The notes under the pieces are model-generated. The model did no database searches. It saw nothing but the letters and a program-made list of their open reading frames with translations, and was not told the origin of the DNA. From Afipia sp. (GTDB lineage: Bacteria > Pseudomonadota > Alphaproteobacteria > Rhizobiales > Xanthobacteraceae), in NCBI GenBank assembly GCA_024707075.1, contig JANQAK010000003.1:806001-870000 (forward strand): 64,000 nt of DNA, written 5' to 3'. How positions within the stretch are numbered: the first letter of the stretch is position 1; each line of letters opens with the position of its first letter. Of this stretch, positions 47,486-58,341 are shown piece after piece. The position numbers were made by a program, and so were the translations under genes.

Positions 47486-48905
47486 TCAGGCTGATTTTCT
47501 TGCCGCGTTATCGACCAGCGTCTTGCCCAGCGACCAGATCGCGCCGGGCACGCGATGGCTGCTCTCGATCACCGAATCAAACGCGCCGGTGATCCAGTTG
47601 CAGTCCTCTTCCGTGATCGTCAGCGACGGCAGCAGCTTGATCGTATGGCTGGCGTGGCCCGACACCTGACTGAGGATCTTGTGATCCTTGAACAGCGGAA
47701 TGGTGATCAACTGACAGAACAGACCCTTGCTCGCTGTTTCCAGCACGCTCCACGACGCCTTGAGCGCCAGCGATTTCGGCGGGCCGAACTCAACGCCGAT
47801 CATCAGGCCCTTGCCCCGAACATTCTTCAGCAATTCGTAGCGCGGAACCATCGCCGACAACGTCGCAAGAAGGGCTGCGCCCCGCGCCGCGGCGTTCTCG
47901 ATCAGCTTCTCCGTTTTCAGCACATCGAGCGTCGCGATGCCCGCCGCCATTGCGAGATCGTTCTTGGCGAAGGTCGATCCATGCACCACGGCGCGATCCA
48001 TGCGATCGAAAATCTTGTCGAAGATCGCCTTGCGCGTCAGCACGGCTCCAACCGGAACATGACCGCCGGAGAGCGACTTCGACAGCAGCACCATGTCCGG
48101 TTCGACGTTCCAGTGTTCGACCGCGAGGAAGCGCCCGGTGCGGCCCATGCCGGTCTGGATTTCGTCCGCGACGAACAGCGTTCCATAGCGCTTGCACAGC
48201 GCTGCGGCAGCAGGGAGGAAATCGTCGTCGGGCAGGTTGACGCCCTTGCCCTGGATCGGCTCGACGATGAAAGCCGCGACCTGACGCGACACCAGCGCCT
48301 TCTCGAGCGCGGCGAGATCGTTGAACGGAATGGACGTGCAATCCGGCAGCAGCGGTCCGAAACCGTCGCGGAAATTCTTGTCACCGGTCAGCGACAGCGA
48401 ACCGTAGGACAGACCGTGATAGGCGTGATCGCAATAGACGATGCCGGTGCGGCCGGTCGCGCCGCGCGCGAACTTGATCGCAGCTTCGACACATTCCGTC
48501 CCTGAATTCGCAAAAAAAGACCTTGTCCAAATACGGGACATGCGCGATCAGGCGCTCGGCCAGAATGCCGGCCAGCGTCGACAGGTCGAGTTGAACGAGA
48601 TTGGGAAGATCGCTGTCCAGAACGCTCTTGAGTGCGTCCTTGATGGTCGGATGATTGCGGCCAAGCGCGAAAACGCCGAAACCGCTCAACAGATCGAGAT
48701 AACGGTCGCCGTCGCGGTCGAAGAGGTACTGCCCCTGCCCACGCTGAAAGCCAACATCGTAGCCAATGGTCTTGAGGACCCGGACGAGCTGCTCGTTGAG
48801 GTATCGTGTATGCAGAGCATTGCGCTGGAACTGGCGGTCCGCAAACATCTCTGAAATGTCTAGATTTGGCTGCATCATGTCATACATACTTCGTTTGCTG
48901 GGCAT
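47486..48905 (-). CDS. hpnO: Hopanoid aminotransferase HpnO (acetylornithine-type), single-base frameshift
   Basis: HpnO is a class-III PLP aminotransferase that aminates the ribosyl-derived hopane side chain on the way to aminobacteriohopanetriol. ATG 48905 begins a normal N terminus (…RYLNEQLVRVLKTIGYDV). In a run of seven A on the plus strand (48512-48518) one extra base breaks VFFANSGTECVEAA; removing it joins the two halves into 472 residues. The PLP-binding part is clear: DHAYHGLSYG, VADEIQTGMGRTG and LLSKSLSGGHVPVG with the Schiff-base lysine. Gene assignment to hpnO rather than argD/rocD relies on position next to hpnN and the rest of the hopanoid genes. Confidence 0.88.
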
Positions 48906-49003
48906 CTAGTCAACCGAAAATAATGTCTGCGTCGTTTTGTCAGTAGGTAGAACAATAGACGAGATCTTGTGGTTTAAGTTGGTTGCAATTCACGCGAGGA
49001 TTC

Positions 49004-49654
49004 ATGCGGAAACTAGCCTTTAGTGGAATGTTCTTTCTTGCCGTCGCCGGCGTTGCCCAGGCGGCCGAGCCGTTGGGCGAATGGCGGGACGAAGACGGCA
49101 AGGCGACGATCAGAATCATCGACTGCAATTCACGGCTTTGGGGCATCATCGCCTCCAGATCCATCCCCGGCGGCATCGACAAGAACAATCCCGACAAGGC
49201 CAAGCGGACGCGGCCGACGCTGGGCATACCCGTGCTTCTCAACATGAAGAAGGTCACGGACGAGAAGGATAAATGGGAAGGTCAGGTTTACGACGCCACC
49301 AGCGGGAAAACCTACGACTCTTCGATCCAGCTCAAGTCGGCCAACGCCCTGCGCGTCGAAGGCTGCGTCGCCATGATCCTGTGCGGCGGCCAGACATGGA
49401 CGCGAGTCGCTGAAACGTCGCCATCGGCTCCCAACGGAGCCAGGATCGGCGCAACCATGGCTCCGGGCGCCCCGAAGACGATCGCGCCTGCGGCGGCTCC
49501 CAAGACGACAGCCGCGCCGTTTCCGGCTCCAATCGGCACGCCCAAGACGCCCGCCCCGAAAGGCACCGGCGCCATGGCGAAGGCAGGAGCGGCCGATGCG
49601 GCCACTTCCGAAGCCTGCCTGCTCCCCGAGATCGTATCAGCCCCCGCCAACTGA
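49004..49654 (+). CDS. Exported DUF2147 protein with Ala/Pro-rich tail
   Basis: ATG 49004 with a GAGG box just upstream gives 216 residues; an in-frame TTG at 48983 is less likely. A signal peptide covers about 1-21 (FFLAVAGVAQA). Residues 22-130 match DUF2147 (GEWRDEDGKATIRI, LWGIIASR, GQVYDATSGKTYDSSIQL, ALRVEGCV). This is a lipocalin-like beta domain of unknown function. The last 80 residues are Ala/Pro/Thr-rich, a low-complexity tail unusual for the family. It lies between hpnO and hpnN on the opposite strand, with 12 bp to the hpnN stop, but no hopanoid role is known for it. Confidence 0.85.
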   Translation: MRKLAFSGMFFLAVAGVAQAAEPLGEWRDEDGKATIRIIDCNSRLWGIIASRSIPGGIDKNNPDKAKRTRPTLGIPVLLNMKKVTDEKDKWEGQVYDATSGKTYDSSIQLKSANALRVEGCVAMILCGGQTWTRVAETSPSAPNGARIGATMAPGAPKTIAPAAAPKTTAAPFPAPIGTPKTPAPKGTGAMAKAGAADAATSEACLLPEIVSAPAN

Positions 49655-49666
49655 TTCTGGCGGATC

Positions 49667-52261
49667 TTATTTCTCCGTGTGCTCGCGGGGCTTACCCATG
49701 AGCGCCGGCTGAAACAGCACCGCCGCGGCGAGCGTGGTGACCAGCGAGAGCGCGAGCAGCTTGCCCATGCTCGACGTGCCGGGATGGCTCGACAGCCACA
49801 GGCTGCCGAACGCCGTCGCGGTGGTCATCGCGCTGAAGAAGATCGCGCGCGTCAGGCTCGATTGCAGCAGATTGGTTTGCCCGGCGCGCCAGGCCGTCAC
49901 GTAGTAGATCTTGAAGGCCACGCCGATCCCGAGCAGGACCGGAAGCGCGATGATATTGGCGAAGTTCATCGGCATGCCGATCAGGACGCAAATCTCCAGC
50001 GTCACCACGCCCGCCAGAATCAACGGCACCAGCGTCAGCAGCACGTCGCCGATTCGCTTCAGCACGATCCAGAGCAGGATTGAAATCGACAGCAGCGCCC
50101 AACCGCCCGCCTGGATGAAGGCGGACACAATGGTGTCGCCGGACTTGAGAATCGAGATCGGGCCGCCGATGGCATCCGGCTGGGCTTTAAGGATCGCGCC
50201 GGCGAAAGTGCGCAGCGTATCGTTGTCGTTAGGGTCGCCCTTCGGCAACGCTTCGATACGCGTCCGCCCATCCGCCGTCGTCCAATCGCTCACAATGTCA
50301 GCCGGCAAGGTTTTCGCACTGACCGGCTGCGCCTTGAACAGACTGCGGACCTGATCCAGCGCGACGTTCAGCGGCGAGATGAATGTCGCCTCGGCCTTGT
50401 CGCGGATCGCCTTGTCGCCCTGCGCGAGCTTTGCCAGCGCGTCCGCAAGACGGCGCGCGGCCACGGCCCCCGGCCCCTTGTCGTCGCCGGCGGTCTTGCG
50501 CAGACTTTCCACCGATCCCTTCAACGCGGCGACATTTTCCTCGTCGGAAGGTGCCGTGCCGCGCTGCGTTTCGTTTAGGATCGGATTGAGCTGCGCCGCA
50601 GCCTTGCGGATGATCGCGAGCTTGGCAGGCTGATCGTCGGGAATGAACGTGTCGAGAGACACCACCCGCGAGACTTCGGGAAGTTTTGCAAGGCGCGCCT
50701 GGATGTCCTTTGCCGCGGCGGCGGAAGGTGCCAGCACCTCGACCGCATTGGTGCCGGTGTTGGGATCGCGGCGCAGATCGAGATAGGTCGCGATCGATTC
50801 GACCTTCGGGCTTCGCAGATTGATCGGATTGAAATCGAAGTGCAGGAAATAGAGCAACGGCAGGCCAAGGACGGCCACGCCGAGGGTCCAGGCCACGACA
50901 CCGATGCGATGGCGTTCAAGGAATTCATCGACCGGCGCCAGAAACGCGAAGCCCAGCGGCTCGGCCTCGCCGGCGGGATTCATCAGCTTGAGCAGCGCCG
51001 GAAGCACGGTGATCGCGGCGACGAATGCGATGATCATGCCCGCGCCGGCAATTTTCCCGAGTTCCGAGACGCCCTTGTAGTCGGTCGGGAGAAACGACAG
51101 GAAGCCTGCCGCCGTCGCCACCGCGGCAAGCGTAAGCGGGATCGCGGAATATTCGCCGGCCTTCTCGAGCGCGAGGTCGAGACCATGTCCTTCATGACGG
51201 TCGGCGCGATAGCGCACGCTGTACTGAATGCCGAAATCGACGCCGAGACCGACGAACAGCACGAAAAACGCGATCGAGATGAGATTGAACGCGCCCACCA
51301 TGATCAGGCCGACGGCCGTGGTCACGGCAAGGCCGATGATGAGCGTGATGAAGACCGACGTGATGATCTTCGGCGATTTCAGCGCGCACCACAGGATAAA
51401 GAGCACGATCAGCACGGTGCCGGTATGGGTCAGGAGAGCCCCTTCCTGAACCGTGGCGAACTCCTCGTTCGCGATCGGCACCGGTCCGGTCAGGCGAACG
51501 CGAGCGCCGTATTCTCCGGCAAGATTGAGATCGGTCGCCGCCTTGCGGATCGCGTCGGTCGCGGCCCCGCCAGGCTCCAGCGCCTTGAAGTCGAGAACCG
51601 GCCGGATCAGGAACAACTCGCGCTTGTCGGCGGCCGTCAGCGGCTGGCCGTCCGCCAATTCCTTCCATGAAAACGGCGCCGGCTGCTTCGCCAGAACCTT
51701 CTCGACGGTCTCGGCCACCAGATTCAGCGGCCGGGCCATCGAATCGCGCGAATACTGGCCCCGCTGGGACCCGGCCAGGCCGAATTCCAGCACGCCCGTC
51801 AGGCCACGAAGGCTGGGGTCATCGACCAGAATATCAAACAGAGGGGCCGCCGAGGCCAACTGGCTGGTCTGCTTGGCCACCTCGGGGGTCGGCAAGAACA
51901 AAAGGCCGTTACTGTCGAAGAACGGTCCGCCGCCCGGCTGCCTGATCGAAATGAACCTGTCGGTCTGTGGCAGCAACTTCTTCTGGAGGGCCGCGCCGGC
52001 CTGCCGGGCGAGTTCCGGCGTCGGGGCCTCTACAACAGCGAGGATCGTGTCATTTTTACCTGGAAAAGCCTTCTCGAAGTCAATTTCGCGCTTCCGCCAG
52101 TCCAGATTGGGAGAAATCAGCTTTGCTACATCGGTATTGATGGCAAAGTTCCGATAGGAATAGTTGGCAGCCCAAGCCGCCAGAGCCAAGCCAATCAAGA
52201 GCACCAGCCATGCGTGGCGCGTGCAAAAACGAACAAGCGATACAATAGTCCTTGTCAGCAC
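49667..52261 (-). CDS. hpnN: HpnN, RND-family hopanoid transporter
   Basis: This 864-residue inner-membrane MMPL/RND-like protein is required in relatives for moving hopanoids to the outer membrane. The start is GTG 52261 with a weak purine-rich leader. Helix 1 spans about 16-33 (AWLVLLIGLALAAWAANYS). A periplasmic domain (35-270) follows, then helices 2-6 with FFVLFVGLGVDFGIQYSVR and the GHGLDLALEKAG loop typical of the HpnN family, a second periplasmic domain and helices 7-11 (…FSAMTTATAFGSLWLSSHPGT). It is divergent from dxs across 213 bp that should hold promoters for both sides. Function is inferred from family and locus. Confidence 0.93.
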   Translation of the reverse strand: MLTRTIVSLVRFCTRHAWLVLLIGLALAAWAANYSYRNFAINTDVAKLISPNLDWRKREIDFEKAFPGKNDTILAVVEAPTPELARQAGAALQKKLLPQTDRFISIRQPGGGPFFDSNGLLFLPTPEVAKQTSQLASAAPLFDILVDDPSLRGLTGVLEFGLAGSQRGQYSRDSMARPLNLVAETVEKVLAKQPAPFSWKELADGQPLTAADKRELFLIRPVLDFKALEPGGAATDAIRKAATDLNLAGEYGARVRLTGPVPIANEEFATVQEGALLTHTGTVLIVLFILWCALKSPKIITSVFITLIIGLAVTTAVGLIMVGAFNLISIAFFVLFVGLGVDFGIQYSVRYRADRHEGHGLDLALEKAGEYSAIPLTLAAVATAAGFLSFLPTDYKGVSELGKIAGAGMIIAFVAAITVLPALLKLMNPAGEAEPLGFAFLAPVDEFLERHRIGVVAWTLGVAVLGLPLLYFLHFDFNPINLRSPKVESIATYLDLRRDPNTGTNAVEVLAPSAAAAKDIQARLAKLPEVSRVVSLDTFIPDDQPAKLAIIRKAAAQLNPILNETQRGTAPSDEENVAALKGSVESLRKTAGDDKGPGAVAARRLADALAKLAQGDKAIRDKAEATFISPLNVALDQVRSLFKAQPVSAKTLPADIVSDWTTADGRTRIEALPKGDPNDNDTLRTFAGAILKAQPDAIGGPISILKSGDTIVSAFIQAGGWALLSISILLWIVLKRIGDVLLTLVPLILAGVVTLEICVLIGMPMNFANIIALPVLLGIGVAFKIYYVTAWRAGQTNLLQSSLTRAIFFSAMTTATAFGSLWLSSHPGTSSMGKLLALSLVTTLAAAVLFQPALMGKPREHTEK

Positions 52262-52474
52262 AGGTTTTCTTTCTATTTCTGACGGCCGGGTTGAGGTACA
52301 GGCAACCGCCGGGGAGGCAGGCCGTTAACTTACTGATGCCTCAAACGATGCCCTTAAGTCACACAATAGTGGCATTTAACCAGCAGTTCCTCAGAACTAC
52401 TGCTGAATAGCTGCAATAATGCTACACTGCAAAACGTTCCTGTCTTGTTCCACTTTCGTATTGGAAGCCTTGGT

Positions 52475-54391
52475 ATGACCTCATCGACCCCATTGCTCGA
52501 CGCAATCAAGTCGCCCGCGGACCTTCGCAAGCTGAAGGAAAGCGATCTGCCTCAGGTTGCGGCAGAAGTGCGCGCCGAGACGATCAACGCGGTTGCGGTC
52601 ACTGGTGGCCATCTGGGCTCCGGTCTTGGTGTCGTGGAACTGACCGTGGCAATACATCATGTTTTTAATACGCCCTCCGATCGCGTCATCTGGGACGTCG
52701 GCCATCAGGCCTATCCCCACAAGATTCTGACCGAACGCCGCGACCGGATCCGGACCTTGCGCCAGGGCGGCGGCCTGTCCGGCTTCACCAAGCGCGCGGA
52801 GAGCGAATACGATTGCTTCGGCGCCGCGCACTCGTCGACCTCCATTTCGGCAGGCCTCGGCATGGCGGTGGCCCGCGATCTCGCCGGCGAGGAGCGCAAC
52901 ATCATCGCCGTGATCGGCGACGGCGCGATGTCCGCCGGCATGGCCTATGAGGCCATGAACAATGCCGGCGCGATGGATTCGCGCCTGATCGTGATTCTCA
53001 ACGACAACGAAATGTCGATCGCCCCGCCGGTCGGCGCGATGTCGGCCTATCTGTCGCGCCTGACCTCCAGCAACACCTACCGTTCGCTGCGCGAGATCGG
53101 CAAGCAGATCGCCAAGCGTCTTCCGAAGTTCATCGAAAAGGGCGCGCAGCGCGCCGAGGAATACGCCCGCGGCTTCCTGTCCGGCGGCACGCTGTTCGAG
53201 GAGCTCGGCTTCTTCTATGTCGGTCCGATCGACGGCCACAACCTCGACCATCTGCTGCCCGTGCTCAAGAACGTGCGGGACTCCAAGGTCGGCCCGACGC
53301 TGATCCACGTCGTCACCGAAAAGGGCAAGGGCTACACCCCGGCCGAGGCCGCTTCCGACAAGTATCACGGCGTGGTCAAGTTCGACGTCGCCACCGGCAA
53401 GCAGGCCAAGGCGCAGGCCAACGCCCCCGCCTACACCAAGGTATTCGGCAACAGCCTCGTCAAGGAAGCCGAGAAGGACGACAAGATCGTCGCCATCACC
53501 GCCGCCATGCCGTCCGGCACCGGCGTCGACATCTTCGGCAAGGCCTTCCCGGAGCGCACCTTCGACGTCGGCATCGCCGAGCAGCATGGCGTGACCTTCG
53601 CCGCCGGCCTCGCGTCCGAAGGCATGAAGCCGTTCGTCGCCATCTACTCCACGTTCCTGCAACGCGCCTACGATCAGGTGGTGCACGACGTCGCCATTCA
53701 GGGCCTGCCCGTCCGCTTCATCATCGACCGCGCCGGTCTGGTGGGTGCCGACGGCCCGACTCATGCGGGTTCGTTCGATCTGGCCTATCTCGGCTGCCTG
53801 CCGGGCTTCGTGATCATGGCCGCCGCCGATGAGGCCGAGCTGGTCCACATGGTCGCCACCGCGGCCGCCATCAACGACCGGCCGTCGGCGATCCGGTTCC
53901 CGCGCGGCGACGGTGTGGGCGTCGACCTGCCGTCGGTCGGCGTTCCGCTGGAAATCGGCAAGGGCCGCATCGTTCGCGAAGGCACCTCGGTTGCCCTGCT
54001 CTCGCTCGGCACACGGCTCCAAGAATGCCTCAAGGCCGCAGATATTCTAAAAACCCACGGCTTGACCACCACGGTGGCCGATGCACGCTTCGCCAAGCCG
54101 ATCGATACGGACCTCGTCCTGCGTCTGGCGCGCGAGCATGACGTGCTCATCACCATCGAGGAAGGCTCCATCGGCGGCTTCGGGGCGCAAGTCTTGCATA
54201 CTCTTTCCGAGAGTGGCGCGCTGGACAAGGGACTGAAGGTTCGCTCGATGGTTCTTCCGGATACGTTCATCGATCAGGACAGCCCGGCCGCGATGTATGC
54301 GAAGGCCGGTCTGGACGCCAAGGGGATCGTGACGCGGGTGTTCGAGGCGTTGGGCCGCGAGGCCGAGATCAGCGCGGTGCAGCTTGCTTAA
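52475..54391 (+). CDS. dxs: 1-deoxy-D-xylulose-5-phosphate synthase
   Basis: This thiamine-diphosphate enzyme condenses pyruvate and glyceraldehyde-3-phosphate in the first step of the MEP isoprenoid pathway. ATG 52475 gives 638 residues, the standard length. The conserved blocks are present: [33 protein letters not shown], the TPP motif [18 protein letters not shown] with the Mg ligands, GHTL-equivalent GHNLDHL, and the transketolase pyrimidine domain with [17 protein letters not shown]. It heads the dxs-ispH-hpnH operon, coupling precursor supply to hopanoid synthesis. The ispH start lies 22 bp downstream. Confidence 0.97.
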   Translation: MTSSTPLLDAIKSPADLRKLKESDLPQVAAEVRAETINAVAVTGGHLGSGLGVVELTVAIHHVFNTPSDRVIWDVGHQAYPHKILTERRDRIRTLRQGGGLSGFTKRAESEYDCFGAAHSSTSISAGLGMAVARDLAGEERNIIAVIGDGAMSAGMAYEAMNNAGAMDSRLIVILNDNEMSIAPPVGAMSAYLSRLTSSNTYRSLREIGKQIAKRLPKFIEKGAQRAEEYARGFLSGGTLFEELGFFYVGPIDGHNLDHLLPVLKNVRDSKVGPTLIHVVTEKGKGYTPAEAASDKYHGVVKFDVATGKQAKAQANAPAYTKVFGNSLVKEAEKDDKIVAITAAMPSGTGVDIFGKAFPERTFDVGIAEQHGVTFAAGLASEGMKPFVAIYSTFLQRAYDQVVHDVAIQGLPVRFIIDRAGLVGADGPTHAGSFDLAYLGCLPGFVIMAAADEAELVHMVATAAAINDRPSAIRFPRGDGVGVDLPSVGVPLEIGKGRIVREGTSVALLSLGTRLQECLKAADILKTHGLTTTVADARFAKPIDTDLVLRLAREHDVLITIEEGSIGGFGAQVLHTLSESGALDKGLKVRSMVLPDTFIDQDSPAAMYAKAGLDAKGIVTRVFEALGREAEISAVQLA

Positions 54392-54413
54392 TCACGTTCC
54401 CAAAAAGGCTCCG

Positions 54414-55377
54414 ATGAAGATCCTGCTGGCCCAGCCGCGCGGGTTCTGCGCCGGCGTGGTGCGCGCGATCGAGATCGTCGAGCGCGCGCTGGAGAAGTAT
54501 GGCCCGCCGGTCTACGTCCGCCACGAGATCGTGCACAACAAGTACGTCGTCGAAAGCCTCAAGGCGAAGGGCGCGGTGTTCGTCGAGGATCTGCACGAAG
54601 TGCCGGCCAACGCCATCACCGTGTTCAGCGCCCACGGCGTCGCCAAGAGCGTCGAGGAAGAAGCCGCATCGCGCGGCCTGCCGGTGCTCAATGCCACCTG
54701 CCCGCTGGTGACCAAGGTCCACAACCAGGGCAAGCGCTACGTCTCCAAGGGACGCAAGCTGGTGCTGATCGGCCATGAAGGCCACCCGGAAGTGGTGGGC
54801 ACCATGGGCCAGGTCCCCGGTCCCGTGATCCTCGTCCAGAGCGTCGAGGACGTTCTGGCGCTCGACCTGCCGAGCGATGCGCCGATGGCGTATATCACCC
54901 AGACCACGCTGAGCGTGGACGACACACGGGACATCATCGCCGCCCTTGAGGATCGCTTCAGCGACCTCGAAGGCCCCGATACCCGCGATATCTGCTACGC
55001 GACACAAAACCGCCAGTCTTCGGTCCGAGACCTCTCCAAGCTGGTCGACGTGATCCTCGTGGTCGGCGCGACCAACAGCTCCAACTCCAATCGCCTGCGG
55101 GAAATCGGCACCGAAGTCGGCGTCCCGAGCTACCTCATCGCCGACGGCAGCCAGCTCAATCCCGAATGGCTGAAGGACGCGCAGACGGTCGGCATTACCG
55201 CAGGCGCTTCCGCGCCGGAGGTTCTTGTCGACGACGTGATTGACGCCTTGCGGCAGAATCGGACCGGTGACGGTGTCCGTGCTGCCGGGCCGCGAGGAAA
55301 ACATCGAATTCAGGCTGCCCGCGGAGCTAGCCCAACGCCAGCCCCCGCGCCTCTCTCCCGTGATGCAAGAAAGATAG
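54414..55377 (+). CDS. ispH: 4-hydroxy-3-methylbut-2-enyl diphosphate reductase IspH, single-base frameshift
   Basis: IspH is the last MEP-pathway enzyme, a [4Fe-4S] protein that makes IPP and DMAPP. ATG 54414 starts at [14 protein letters not shown], with Cys12 as first cluster ligand. The other two ligands are Cys in [11 protein letters not shown] and in [19 protein letters not shown] is the late family motif. After NRTGD (about residue 286) an extra G at 55272-55273 shifts the frame; unbroken reading would run 55 codons into hpnH. Removing one G gives the expected tail ([20 protein letters not shown]) and a stop at 55375-55377, six bases before hpnH, for a corrected 320 residues. An essential gene is unlikely to be truly broken. 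Confidence 0.93.
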
Positions 55378-55383
55378 CTGTTC

Positions 55384-56583
<1,200 letters not shown>

Positions 56584-56603
56584 TTTCAGACCGCAATCAT
56601 TCA

Positions 56604-56636
56604 AAAGGCGCGAGCATTGCTCGCGCCTTTTTCTTT
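56604..56636 (+). terminator. Rho-independent terminator after hpnH
   Basis: A 12-bp stem (56604-56615 with 56619-56630), GC-rich at its core around a 3-base loop, is followed by a T-rich run to 56636. It lies 21 bases past the hpnH stop and ends the dxs-ispH-hpnH transcript. Confidence 0.9.
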
Positions 56637-56736
56637 TGGGTCATGTGTTGCCTGCCGGCTACATGCAGTGGAACCCGCCTCTCCTAAACTCCGGTGGAAT
56701 CGTCCCTCAACCCACACCAATCCCCGTATTTCAACA

Positions 56737-58233
56737 ATGAAACGAATTTTCCTGGGATCCGTTGCCGCCATGACTCTGGTGGCCTCGGCACAAGCCGCCG
56801 ACCTGCCGCGAAAGACCTACCCCAAGGCCCCGCCCGCACCGTCAGCTTCGAACTGGACCGGCTTCTATCTGTTCGGCGGCGGCGGCTACGGCATGTGGGA
56901 AGCGGATCAGCAGACGGTCAGCGGCTTGCCGGCCTTCCTCGGCGGAGGACCGCGCCATCCGGTCCGCCTCGGCGGCCGCGGTTACTTCGGCACCGTCGGC
57001 GGCGGCTACGACTGGCAGTTCAATTCGAGATGGGTGGCAGGCGTCTTTGCCGACGCCCAGTTCGGCGACATCAACGGCACGGTCGATTATCTCAGCGGCC
57101 AATTTGTCGGCAGCACCAAGAACAAATTGAACTATGCCGGGGGCGCGCGCCTCGGCTATCTGGTGGCGCCGAACGTGCTGTCCTATGTCAACGGCGGATA
57201 CAGCCACGCCGAGTTTTCGCACACCACGCTCCTGCCAAACGACGGCTCGTCACCGACGTTCCAGTTGCCGAAGCAGTCCTTCGACGGCTGGTTCATCGGC
57301 GGTGGCGTCGAGAATTCGCTCGATATGTTCGGCATCTCCGCGCCCGGTCTGTTCATGAAGACCGAATATCGCCTTGCCGAGTACAGCCGCAAGACGAACA
57401 CCGTTCTTGCGATGGACGGCACGCCGACGCTGTTCGGTGATACGGTGTCCTTCAAGCCCTATGTGCAGACCGTCTCCACCGCGCTGGTCTATCGCTTCAA
57501 TGCGGACAGCATGCCGTCCCGGGCAGCAAGCACGCCGCTCTACACCAAGGCCGCTGCCGCTCCGGTCAACTGGACCGGATTCTATCTCTCCGGTGGTGGC
57601 GGCTATGGCCTGTGGTCAGCCGACAACCAACCGGCCAGCGCCACCAACAACAGCTACATGTCTGAGCGCATGGGCGGACGCGGCTATTTCGGCACCGTCG
57701 GCGGCGGCTACGACTGGCAGATCAGCCCGAAGTGGGTCGCCGGTCTCTTTGCTGACGCCCAGTTCGGCGACATCAAGGGAACGATCTACGGCGTGCCGGA
57801 TGTCGCCACCTTTGGCGAGACCAGCAACAGGCTGAACTACGCTGCCGGTGCGCGCGTCGGTTATCTGGTCGCGCCGAACGTGCTGTCCTACCTCAACGGT
57901 GGCTACAGCCATGCGGACTTCTCCGCGACCGATATCCGCGTCGCCAGTGACGGCTCCCTGACGGGGTACACCGTTCCGAAGCAGTCGTTCGACGGCTGGT
58001 TCGTCGGCGGCGGCGTCGAGAACTCGCTCGATATCTTCGGAATCGTCACGCCTGGCTGGTTCATGAAGACCGAATATCGCGTCGCCGAATACGGCCGCAA
58101 GGCGTCGTCGCTTCTGTTGAACGGTGCGCCGAACGGCGACTATTCGATGACGTTCAAGCCCTATGTGCAGACGGTCTCGACCTCGCTGGTCTACCGCTTC
58201 AACTGGGGCGCGCCGCTGTCGGCGAAATACTGA
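56737..58233 (+). CDS. Outer-membrane beta-barrel protein with two tandem barrel domains
   Basis: ATG 56737 gives 498 residues with a signal peptide (1-20, SAQA). Two homologous domains of about 220 residues follow, at 39-262 and 278-498. Each opens with NWTGFYL(F/S)GGGGYG, contains RGYFGTVGGGYDWQ, WVAG(V/L)FADAQFGDI, GYLVAPNVLSY(V/L)NGGYSHA, PKQSFDGWF(I/V)GGGVENSLD(M/I)FGI and ends VST(A/S)LVYRFN. Single-copy relatives are small 8-stranded Omp25/RopB-like barrels, so this is an internal duplication giving two barrels or one larger barrel. Function is unknown; an envelope-structural role is usual. It lies between the two hopanoid operons but has its own terminators on either side. Confidence 0.85.
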   Translation: MKRIFLGSVAAMTLVASAQAADLPRKTYPKAPPAPSASNWTGFYLFGGGGYGMWEADQQTVSGLPAFLGGGPRHPVRLGGRGYFGTVGGGYDWQFNSRWVAGVFADAQFGDINGTVDYLSGQFVGSTKNKLNYAGGARLGYLVAPNVLSYVNGGYSHAEFSHTTLLPNDGSSPTFQLPKQSFDGWFIGGGVENSLDMFGISAPGLFMKTEYRLAEYSRKTNTVLAMDGTPTLFGDTVSFKPYVQTVSTALVYRFNADSMPSRAASTPLYTKAAAAPVNWTGFYLSGGGGYGLWSADNQPASATNNSYMSERMGGRGYFGTVGGGYDWQISPKWVAGLFADAQFGDIKGTIYGVPDVATFGETSNRLNYAAGARVGYLVAPNVLSYLNGGYSHADFSATDIRVASDGSLTGYTVPKQSFDGWFVGGGVENSLDIFGIVTPGWFMKTEYRVAEYGRKASSLLLNGAPNGDYSMTFKPYVQTVSTSLVYRFNWGAPLSAKY

Positions 58234-58253
58234 GACGACCACATCCCGCAATC

Positions 58254-58285
58254 AAAAAGCCCCGGACATCAATCCGGGGCTTTTT
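58254..58285. terminator. Bidirectional rho-independent terminator
   Basis: AAAAAGCCCCGGA pairs with TCCGGGGCTTTTT around a 6-base loop. The T-run on the plus strand ends the outer-membrane protein gene, and the A-run gives the mirror-image T-run on the minus strand, so it can also stop the hpnG transcript (hpnG ends at 58342). Confidence 0.9.
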
Positions 58286-58341
58286 CACGTGAGCGTGGCA
58301 AATCACACAATATGAGAAGGCTGGCCCTTACCGGGCGCCGG

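Noticed and set aside
49667..52474. EcfG promoter upstream of hpnN or dxs
   Set aside because: GGAAC occurs on the minus strand near 52430-52455, but no CGTT follows at 16-17 bases, so the consensus is not met.
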